Shown here: in pieces, positions 40,401 to 52,400 of the stretch
Numbering within the stretch: the stretch's first letter is position 1
Layout: every line of letters starts with the position of its first letter
Source: Owenia fusiformis
Lineage: Eukaryota > Annelida > Polychaeta > Sabellida > Oweniidae
Direction: 5' to 3'
Assembly (NCBI GenBank): GCA_903813345.2
Contig: CAIIXF020000006.1
Span: forward strand, 12,034,348 to 12,094,347
Length of the DNA stretch: 60,000 bases
Translations under genes and position numbers: made by a program
The notes under the pieces: generated by a model
What the model was told of the DNA's origin: nothing
Databases searched by the model: none
The model's input: only the letters and a program-made list of their open reading frames with translations

Positions 40401-43400
40401 GAGTCAATGTCTCTTTTTATCGTGCTCCCTTATCTATTTTTTATCCACAAAAATTATACACTTTAGAAAAAATTCTGTTCGTGAAAGCCAGACACAAATC
40501 ATGTCTTTCTGGATTTGTATGTAGTTTTATCTCAATGTAAGGATAGAAATATAAAACTGCAATGTTCAAATACAGTTTATAATCTAAAATACTTAAAATA
40601 AATACATTGTACCAAAGTACACATAGCTGTAACATGACCAAAATTCAGGTACCGGTATGATATTAATAATGTTCTTTATTATTCAATCAGAGGAAAATGG
40701 TGTGGAGGAAACCGAGCCATATAAAACATTCAGTAAGACAAGCGCTCTAGAAGGTGTCAATCTGGCTGAGAGCATGAACAGTAATTACACTGCTACCACT
40801 GCTGAAAGCACAGACCCCGATGATCCATATGGTATGAATAATATAACATAGATCTGTATAATTTGTCAGTACCTGAGATATAAATAATGTGTCATTATCT
40901 TGGATATAAAGAGCTCTGGCCACCCTGTATAATGTGTCAGTGTTTTAGATATTATGAGATCTGACCACCCTGTATAATCTGTCACTGTTTTAGATATTAT
41001 GAGCTCAGACCACGCTGTATAATTTGTCAGTGTTTTAGATATTATGAGCTCTGACCACCCTGTATAATGTGTCCGTGTTTTAGATATCATGAGCTCTGAT
41101 CACCTTGTATAATGTGTCACTGTTTTAGATATTATGAGCTCTGACCACCCTGTATAATGTGTCTTTGTTTTAGATATTATGAGCTCTGACCACCCTGTAT
41201 AATGTGTCAGTGGTTTAGATATTATGAGCTCTGACCACCCTGTATAATGTGTTAGTGTTTTAGATATTATGAGCTCTGACCACCCTGTATAATGTGTCCA
41301 TATTCTAGAGATTAAGAGCTCTGACTACCCCATAAACTGTGTCAGTATTTTAGATATGAGTTCAGACCATCCTGTATAAAATGTCCATATTCATAATATG
41401 TTTCTATTTTAGATATTATAAACTTTGACCACCCTGTAAAATGTGTCCATATTCTAAAGATCAAGAGCTCTTACTATCCTGTTTAATGTATCTGTATTTT
41501 AGATACTATGAGCTCCGACCACCCTGTATAATGTGTCTGTATTTAAGATATGAGCTCCTACCACCCTGTATAATGTGTCCAGATTCTAGAGACCATCGAT
41601 AGGTCTGATCAACGTTCTCATGGCATCATGTATTGTTTTATAGGAGACAGTATGAACTCTCAGAGTACATTTGATTATTATGGAGCATCTACCACCACTG
41701 GACTTGGTCAGGTAATATTATACAAAGACGCATATTCTTTATGTAAAGTTTTCTGGTTGTCTAAATCTCTGCTTGGGAACTATACAAAAATGTATTTCTT
41801 GAGAAAACCATTTTTCATGAGAAAATGACCCCCTCCTTGAAAATGTGTAGGAGTATGTACTGCACCTCTCTTGAACACTAGAATTGTAAAGTTAAGAAAA
41901 TCCAAAGTTCATTGTTCTCTATCGTATCTATGGTTTCAATAATGAATTAAAGAGTTCTGATCAAATATTCTGTTAATGACCCCTCGCAATTTCTCACTGT
42001 TTACCACAATGTGTATTTTATGCTCTAATATACAACATATGAATTTCAATGTGGTGATCTTCATGAACAGAAGCTCATCTCTACACTTGTCATAGAAAAA
42101 ACAATTTGATGTCACTGGGTCTCAAAGTGATTTTATTTTTGGCAAATCTCCGTCAATCTGGGTATTCAAGAGGTTTATAGTAATGGTAGTGGAAAAACAT
42201 ATTTAACTTTGAAATTGGAATTTTCTCATGAGTGTTTTTCAATACATTATATCAGATCAGTAGTAGTTTGGGTATGTTTGTAAAGCAATAAAAATAAATA
42301 TTTTTCTGGAATCGAACTTGTGGATAACTATTTTTTTGTGGTGGTTTGAATCTCTATTAAAAAGATTGCATGCATGATTGAATTAACTGAATAAAAAATG
42401 TTAACTATTCCTAAAATAATCATCATGGTTGACAATTGTAATCTTTTCCTCGATCTTTATTTTTGCAAAGAACTGAAAAACAAAAATGCAATGTGTCTCC
42501 ACCAAATAAATGTTCAATCCAATTTTTTGCGTTTTACCTAAGAATATCCCGTGGTTTGGTATACACTATATGAAATGTCTCCATGTACTAGTAATCAATT
42601 ACAGATCTGATATTATTACTTTACATGTAGGTGTTTATCAGGTCTTTCATTTCCTCCTTGTTCTTTGTTCCCAGTGAAAATTAATTCTATTAAACCCCAA
42701 AATACATATAAAAAGTCATGCTATTATGAACACTATGATGTTTATTCAAGGAAAGTTTTCTGCCTTTGTTTCTCTGTGCATGTTGCTTGAATATAATCAC
42801 TGTGTGTGCGTGACTCTATCTTGTAGATCTATTGTTTTATTCACTGTGTGTACTTGTTTGTTTAGCACCAAGGCAACCCTGCTTCACCTCTTGCTTCTGT
42901 CACCCCCTTAGACAGCCCTTCTGAATCAGAATCAGAGCCCTCTCCCCCAAGTCTCTCATCTCACCCATACCTCAAATCGTTACCTAAAGATATATCAACC
43001 ACTGACAAGGTTCATAATCCTCAAAGAAATGAATTCCCTAAACTAGGCCCCCCACCTCCTTACATCCCTGAGCCTTACCATGTGTACAATAGCAGTGCAG
43101 TGCACGTAGAAGCTGTGCGTAGGTACCTCCTGGAGAATAACTTGGATAGGACCTCTCCCTGTAGTATATCCCCTAGACAATCCCAAAGTGCATGTTCATC
43201 AAACCAGAGTTCATACATACTTGGAGCAGGTAATACACCTCTGAGTTCATCTCCATTGACATCAGTAGGAGACCCTCAGGACTTGGAGGAATTTGTCCTG
43301 GAGCATGGAATGAGGGTCCTCTCAACAGGCAGCTCACCAAGGACTTACACCATTGTATCCAGTAACCTGGGAGAACATTCTTTGTTTGATAAGAATCATA

Positions 43401-46400
43401 GAGGCAGAAGAAGTGCTGAGTTAAAGGTGTCACCACTTCGGAGATCTCCTGGTAGTCCCTTATTGGTCAGATCTGGTAGCCCCTTATTGGTCAGATCTAG
43501 CTCTTGTAGCCCCTCAATGGTCAAATCAAGTCCCCAAATGGTTGCACAGCATAGTTCATCATCTCCCAAAATCATATTTTCACCAAAACCTTCAAATCTT
43601 CAGTATGGTATGAAGACCCCTCCACACCAAGGTACCAATAGGAATGTCACCCCACCTCACATGATTCGTTGTATTAAGACCCCTGAGTCACACAGCTATC
43701 AAACTGAAGAGAGTGTGTTTCCCAAGCCTTGCCCCATGCAGGACAACGTCAAATTTGGTAGCATAAATGATGACCTTAATGCAAATAATCAACCACATAG
43801 TAATGGACCATTTGTGTTTGCCAGCAGTCCTTACCCCCTAGCAAAGGCAGCCAGCCTGAATACATCACTGGATGGAGGATATATGGCAAGCAAACTTCAA
43901 TATCTAAAACATGTTCTCCCACCACTTCCACCGAAACCAAAGTTTGAATTTGAGCACTTAAGTCGAGGTATTATGACTGAGGATGCAATAGATACTGCTA
44001 ACATGAAACAGCCCTTCTTGCATAGTCCTCCAATTAGGAATCTTAACAGGAAGATTTCCCCTAAGAGGAAGACTTGTATGACTCAAGATGGGACATTCAA
44101 CAGGTCAAAAGCTAAGAGATGTAAATCTGTTGACTCATGGAATATTAAAAAGAAACATGAACAGTTTAAGGACACAAACAAAAGGGATGTTGCTCAAAAT
44201 GAACGACGAGTCAATGGGAAACATGTGAGAGCTTTGTCCGATACAGGGGTGTTTACCAAGAGTGTAGATGTCCTGACTGATGCTGTAGAGAGGGACATGA
44301 ATGCTGCTTTAAAAGCTCCTAAGGAAAACAAGAATATATCAGCATTAGAGACATTCAATGATGAGGGAAATGTTAAGGTGTGTTCTAACTCTAAGAGTGA
44401 TGATGCCAAAAATGGTGCTATGGAGAAGGATTTGCATAACTTAAATGATGCTTTAACAGAGCCTGGGGAACAAGCCAGTGGCTCTAATGATGCTTTAAAA
44501 GACCATGAAGAACAATCCAAAGAGAATAACAATTACAAGGGAAATATTGAGGATGGCATAAGAGATATTCAGAAAACTGTCCAAGAAAAACCAAAGTGGT
44601 TCCAAGAATTTGAGGAAGCACATAAAGCTACAGATTCAGACTTTCTTTATTATGATGATCAAACTAAACAAACAAAACAAAAAAAGACAAGACGCAGACT
44701 TCTCCAGGTGACTACTAGAGGTATTGATCACACAGAGGGACATAATTTATTAAAGCAATATAGCAGTGTGGCAGCAAATGGTGTGTACACAAAACTAGAT
44801 ACAAATATTGATTCCCCAATTAGGAATACTTCACCACAATGTTACAATGTGGGCTCCCCAGTGGCAAAATCTTCAATTGATGATGGAAATGACAAAATTG
44901 AGTCAAGAAATGAAAAAGCAAAATCTAGCAAAAGTAAAGTAGAGCTAAGTCTTATAGAAATGGGGATTGATGAAGTGGGTCATGTAATGAGCAAATTTGA
45001 ATTGGCTGTGAATGAAGAGGCTGAGAAATATTCCTCTCGTGCAGATGATGAGCATATTGAAGCCAATGAAGAGTATGAAGTGGTACCAGTCACCTATCTG
45101 GAGGACATTGATGTAGGACTTGCACATGTTAAATCAGGTGACAGCGTATGTACGGTAGTTGAAGGAATGGATGATTCAACAGATACCAGTGACATCATTG
45201 ATACTGCCAACAATGATGCAGAAGATGCCAATGGCATGATTGATATTGCCAACAATGATAAAGAAGATGCCAATGGCATAATTGATGTTGCCAACAATGA
45301 TAAAGAAGATGCCAATGACATAATTGATATTGCCAACAATGATAAAGAAGATGCCAATGGCATTATTGATATTGCCAACAATGATAAAGAAGATGCCATT
45401 GACACAATTGATATTGCCAACAATGATGAAGATGCCAATGACATCACACAGGGAGAGGGACTATGTCATACATATGTCCAAGCCTCAAACAAATCTCATA
45501 TCTCAGATGTTTGGAAAGTCAAGTCTCCCCAAACCAAGGATTTTTCATATGTACCAGACAACTATTCTGAAATCAGTCCAAATATCATAAACTCTCAAAG
45601 CACATCCAGGCATCCATGCACAAGCACAATTAACACATGTCTCGTCAAACCCATGAGCAAGTTTCCTATCAGTCAACTTCCTGTTACTCCCGAAGCAAAT
45701 CTGATAAAGAAATGGCGCCCACACTCCCATTCAAACAACTGTCACAATGGTTCTCATCTCAAAGATGCCATCCCATGCATTGTTGCAATGTCTGTGCCCT
45801 CTATATTTAATGTGAGTAACCATATAGCCGAGATGTTTGTTGTTTCATGTTATGTCATTATACTGTTACATCTACTAATTTGTTTTGTTACTTCACGTGT
45901 TCTATTAGACTTGCAAATTGATGGTTGGGAACATATTGTCTTCCTCACTAAGGATTTCTTACATTCTCATGTTGATACTTGTTGGCTACTGGGAAGATGT
46001 TAATCACATGATTGTAGAATCAGGTCCCAAATTAGTGTGAGTTTGAAATTACACAATTCCTTGTCGAGATTTAGAGACTCTCACACATTTGGTACTTGAT
46101 TCTGTGATCTATTGGCCAAAGTCGCTTCCAAAACATAATGTGAATAATTCCAAGGAGGGGCCATGATGTCTTCAAAAAAGTCAAAGAGCAAGTCTAATAT
46201 ATTTTGTCAAGTAGTCATAGTTCATTAATTGTATAACACTATGCATTATTCTCGTTTTTGTATATTTACTGTTATGTGTTTGTATCATTTTCAGAAGTGT
46301 ATGTACTTGTACTAATAAGCTTTTGTAGTTTTTTTTCATTTCTTCATGTCATAAATATGTTCCTCTCCATGCTTGCATTTCTCTCCCTGCTTTCTAGGTA

Positions 46401-49400
46401 TATAGGTTTTCTTCATACATGTACATTCTTTAATTTGCTAACTTCATTTTCCTCTGATGCAAGGATCGAAAGCGGCACTCCTCTAACATGTCTAACACTA
46501 GTGGTATATCAGGGGTGGTGGGTCATGGCGACAAGCCACATAATAGTGACACACGCAAACACGTGACTATGAGTGAACCCTTAGAGATTAACACTAATAC
46601 TGCTCAACCGGTAGGTCACTAACATTTTTCATAAAATCTTAGAATAGGAATTTGTATTTATTGAAGGATTTGTAGCGATATGGTGAACTAAATTCAACAT
46701 TGTTTTTCTCTTAAAACAATTATTGAAAACAACCACACATCCTTTATGTAATGGTCACTGATTGACAACAATTTAATGTGAAAATTATTTATTGATATTT
46801 TTCAAGGAAGATTGGCTCCCAGAATGCAACATCGATATTCTGCCCCATATATGGTATTGTGACCTTTAACCTTATTTACAAGTGACAGGTTTTAAAAAGG
46901 TGAAACTGCATCTCACGTGTAAATAAGGTTAAAATTTCATTGAAAAAATATTAAAAACCTTTTAAAATGAGAATATTGCCAATGTGAATTTATTGAATGA
47001 CCTGATATATGTCATTCTGTTCCAAGGGGGTTTGATAGATATTTCATTTCATTCCAAATATATGGTACCAAGAACAGTTTCTGATGTATTTTCGAAAACA
47101 AATCATATTAAAAAAGTAAATACCCATAAATATTTTCAAAATAAATTGTTAGCTTTCGAAAGATTGATTAGATTGGTGATGTATAAATTTTTCTAAATTT
47201 TTTGATGACTTGTTTATGAAAAACATGTGTTCAATTTAGTTCACCATAATGCTACCAATCCTTTTAAACTCCATCTTGTAAGATGATATACTTGCACCAC
47301 TAATACTTTTCGACTCGTGAGTCATTCATTAATTAGAACTATTAGAATTATTAGAATTCCTATATAAATGATGATCTGTTTCTTTGTTCAACGTGATAGT
47401 GTTGCACATTCAACATTAATTATCCCACCGAAAGTAGTTTGAGGGGGATATAGAAAAGCCATCCGTCCGTTCATCCGTCTGTAGTTCATCCGTCCGTTCT
47501 TGTGTCCGGGCAATAACTCAAATACCAGTTGACGGATTTCATTCAAATTTATAGGCTTATGCCTTATGGGTGTAGGACATCTGCTCGAGAAGGAATTTTC
47601 TATATGGCCACTAAATACAAATGGCGGCCATTTTTTGGAAAAAATATAATCTTTGATAACTCAAATACTGGTGGATGGATTTGGTTCAAATTTTATATTC
47701 TGTTACCTGGGTACAAAGGAGCCTTGCTCAGGAAGACATTTTCAAGATTGCCACCATATTTCAAAATGGCGGCCATTTTTCGTAAAAAATGTATTCTGAT
47801 AACTCAAATACCATTGGACGGATTTACTTCAAATTTTTTATACTGATGCCTAGAGATAGAGAGCTCTGCTTGAGAAGAAATTTTCAAGGTGGCTGCTATT
47901 TATCGAAATCTCCACCATTTCTTTTATTAAACATGTAATCCTTGATAAATCAAGTACCAGTTGACGGATTTTGATTAGATTGTATATGCTGATGCCTTGG
48001 GACATAGGAGCTCTGCTAAAGAAGAAATCTAAAGATGACAGCTGAATTTCAAAATGGCAACCAATTCAAATACCATTGGATGGATTTGGCTCAAATTTTA
48101 TATGGCTGCTATTTATCAAAACATGTTTTGTTCGCTGGGATTTGCTACTCCGTGGAGTTGCTGCTTTTCTAGTTACTCTATAAATGTGCACTTTATTTAT
48201 GAAAGTATTAAACAAAATATATGCAACAACATGTGACATTTATCAAGTATTTTGTGTCCAATTTTACACTCTAATACAGGGTGTCCAAAATAAAACAGGA
48301 CCGTTAGAAAGTTGAATAACTGTTAATTTTGCATATTTTGCCTTGAAATTTCAGAATTATTTAGTTCATTCAATGTGAATTTTGTTGTGAGAGTTTGATA
48401 ATAATCTGCCAGTTGAGTCAAAATCTACAATTCCTTACAAAACATGCCCCAAATGTGCACCTTTGCTCTGTATGCACAATTCAATCTGACGAACAAAGTT
48501 GTTGATGATCTTCCTCCACACATATCTTTCTGAATGGACAAGTTTATTCCAAGAACAATTGAAACTGGGGCTTACATCCTCCTGATGAAATGTTACAGCA
48601 TCCATTGCATTCTGAACAATGCATTGCCTGGGTGGCAATGAGGAAACATGGAATCATCAGTCCTTTTTGGTTCGAAGGTGACTGGGGATGTGCTTTTACC
48701 ATGAACAAGGACCAGTAAGTTCTCGCTAAGTTTTGGAGGTCACTAAGCACCAGAAGGGATCTAAGGAGATAAGCAGTGGGGATTTCTCAAAGCCAGTGTG
48801 TATACTGACAGGCCCCTAACAATATTAAGAGGGCAATAAGTACTCCCATTCGTACCATCCACATAGATGTGTATAGGTTAGGTTCATTTAACAACTTGGT
48901 TCTCAGTATTCGTTTGTGTATAGAGAGAAGTGCCCACTTTGAGCATGTGTTGTAAGGTACTGTAGTTTTTGACACAATGGACAGATTATCATCAAAATTC
49001 CAAAACAAAATTCACATTCAATGAACTAAATAATTCTAAAATTTTAAGGCAAAATATGCAAAACTGACTGATTAAATCAACTTTCTTACGGTCCTGTTTT
49101 TTTGGACACCCTGTATGTAAGATTGTGTGTCTGCACCAATAATACTATTCATCTAATTAGACTATTATTGTTCATAAAATCTTAAATAATTGAAAATAAT
49201 TAACAAAATGAATGCAATAAAAAAATGACTTATTTTCACGCATTTACCCAGTCTCTTGTGTAAATTAAGTGCTCCTGAATATCCAGAGACCAGTATTGTT
49301 ATGAGCACATGTTCTTTGGTACTAAGAAAGTTTAGTCATGCTCTTCATAGAATTAACAGATCTCATCTGAAAATGAATGATTACAGAATATATGGTTCTC

Positions 49401-52400
49401 TTTTTACAATCTATAGTCCTCTTAGAATATATCATGTGGGAATATATGGATCTCTAAGAATGTATGGTTCTCTTCCTACAATGTATAGTTCTCTTAGAAT
49501 ATATTATTTGAGAATGTATGGGTCTGTAAGAATATATGGTTCTCTTCCTACAATGTATAGTTCTCTTAGAATATGTCATTTGAAAATGTATGGATCTCTA
49601 AGAATATATGGTTCTCTTCCTACAATGTATAATTCTCTTAGAATATATCATTTAAGAATATATGGATCTCTTCTTATGGTTCTCATTCTAGAATGTATTT
49701 GGTTCAGAGGACATAAGTAATTTGAAAATATACTTCCTTGAATGTATAGTTCAGTAGACATTAGTAACTTGAAAATATGGCCCAGAATGGTTATAAGCAG
49801 ACCATGTCCCCGAATATGGAGTACAACTGATCAAGATATAATTTGCTCAAGACCAACACCAAAAACCCAAAATCAAAATTTCAAAACTTTTTTCAAAATG
49901 AGTACAGTAAGTAGGCCTCGATATCATTTATCTGTGCATGTATTTCAGCGTTCGTCATCTCCCATCTTGTCCCCACCTTGGTTTAAAGGGTCTTCAACAC
50001 CACGGGGCTCTGTATCATCGCAGAATGAGATACAGCACTCACCGCGTGGAAGTCATAGGGTGGGCTTATATGTTGTAGACAGAAGCATGTGCTTATTGTG
50101 CTAGATGTAGATAGTGTAGATGTATACCAGAGTATCTTACTTATAGTTGCCATCTGGCATTCATTAAGCAGGGGCACCAACAGTGTTTAAAACATCCTTA
50201 TTAATATTAAAATATTTTATTTATTTTGTTATATTGTCACTGGTATACATTTAGAACAAATAAATAGAGCATGTTTTAAAAAACCACAAGGCAGTGTCAG
50301 CTTATGAGGCACTTTAAAAGATCCATTTATAACAGTGTCCAAATGAGTATCAGTATACATTCAGTAATGATAAATTAGCTGTGAAAAACTACATTTCAGC
50401 ATCATACATATTGCATAGATTGATAAATGATACCTCCATGTATAAATAAAAACACCCACCCTTTTTTCTTGATTATGAAATATTACAGGATGAGCCAATT
50501 ATTTTCTGGCCATTTTACCCCCCTATCACACTAAACTAGTTCTTACCCGTTCTTGCCAGTCCTACGAAAACATCAGAAAACTGGCTCAATCTGGCTGTGG
50601 TTGGGAAATATGTCTAAAATAATTAACTACTTCATTCATAAACAGTGTTCAATACGTCCATCTCATTCGCAGTTCGTTCAGGTCGCACCATGTCGGTGTG
50701 CAACGTCATATAACGCGTCCCTTAGTCTAGAAGGTCATCATGACCTGATTACAGAACAGTATGGTCGCCATCGAATTTTGAATCGATTCAAAATTCTAAA
50801 TCACATTCCCCGTCCGGGAAAGTCCATGAAGTTCGTAAACAGACCGTAGAACGTTGTAGCTACGTTCATTCAGTTTGCACAGTTTAAAACCGATTCGGCA
50901 ACGTTTTGAAGAACTCAGTTTTTAATACGTTCATCTCGTCTTTATTCCGTCTGCAGTACGTTGGAATCAAGTTTAGATCGGGTTAAATTGTGCGTTCGTC
51001 TCGTCTACACAACGTATCCAAGCAGTTCAATTACGTCCTTAGTCAGTTTAAACCAGTTGACAATTAGCTGTACCTCGTTCTCAAAACGTCCTAATATGTT
51101 ACTGTGAACCTTTATAATCGGGAAGGACGTTATTCGGTCGAGTTGGGTCTGTCTACGAACAGAATGAACGAGCTACAAAAGGACTAGATTGGGGTACTCA
51201 CGGCTGCAATTTACGCCTGACTACACAACGTCGTAATACGTCCCTAGTAGGATTGAAGTACGACACTTCCATTCGTAGTGTGTCCCCAGTGAAGTACGTT
51301 GTCACTCGTTCTGATTGCATGCTCTAAGTTCTAGAGGACCTACTCGTTCGAGTAGTTTCATGAAGCTAGATCCCAAACGGTTCTTAGTGGGTTCTTAGTG
51401 GGTTCTTAGTATGTCAAATCCGTTCATGCACAGTTTAAGCCCGTTTTCAAGAACGTAGTGAGAACTAGTTTGGTGTGATAGTAGGGTTACAAACATACTC
51501 TAAACATGCACTTAATGGCAATTACTCAAATACCGTTGGCCCGATTTTGTTCATGTTTTGTACACATATACCCTATGGGGGTAGAAGTTCTGCTCGAAAG
51601 CTAATTTTCAAAATGGCCGCTTATTTAAAAATGGCGGCCATTTTAGTGCCGATTTTACAGTAATTTATGTACAATATGTAAAACTGTAGTAGCAATATGT
51701 TTTAAATGTCTAATATACGATTTCGCAATAATTTTTCGATCCCTTCAAAGTATGGCTATATTATACTCAAATTGAAGGAATTTTGGAGTAGATTACAATT
51801 ATGGTATTATTCTTCAGATTTGTACCTCAGAAAATTCAAAATGGCTGCTTTGCAGGAATTCGCAATTCTAAAATCTAAATTTTTCAATTTTAACCAAAGT
51901 AATGAGTATAATTGATTGGAATTCAGTAATTGATATTTTGTTCGTTGGGATTTGCTACTCCGCGGAGTTGCCATTGTCTAGTTTAAAAAATTTTCTATAA
52001 CTCGAAAAGTAGTGGAGCGATTTTGTTCATATTTGGTATGTGAATACTATAAGCATGGCCCACTGTCTAATGACACTTTTGGTAGAAGGCGGCCATTTTG
52101 AAAATTGGCTGCCATTTTTGCTTTATACTTTGTTTGTAAAAAATGCCAGCCATGGCTGTTCGATGGGATTTGCTACGCTTTGGCGTTGCTGTTGTCTAGT
52201 TAAGAATGATTGGTTTATTAAAGTGAACAACTTTTAAGCTTGTGGATCAGATCTCAATCCTGCTTTATTGCAGTCTTGGGTGTATCTAAAGCTAATGACT
52301 ATCTACTGTCTGATGACACTTCAAGTAGGATCATTTGGCATGAAAAACTTTGCTATCAGTACCATACCACCAAATGATGTGGGTTGTCGTTTTGACAAAT

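Noticed and set aside
44194-45447. Minus-strand frames opposite exon 20
   Set aside because: Antisense shadows of the coding sequence and of its acidic repeat.
43082-46003. A separate 973-codon gene starting at ATG 43082 and ending at 46003
   Set aside because: The frame is open upstream to an acceptor at 42865 in phase with exon 19, and a consensus donor at 45812 joins in phase to exon 21. It is an internal Sec16 exon plus intron read-through.
49256-49720. 154-codon + strand frame with [10 protein letters not shown] repeats
   Set aside because: Produced by the 72-bp minisatellite; no splice context and no family resemblance.
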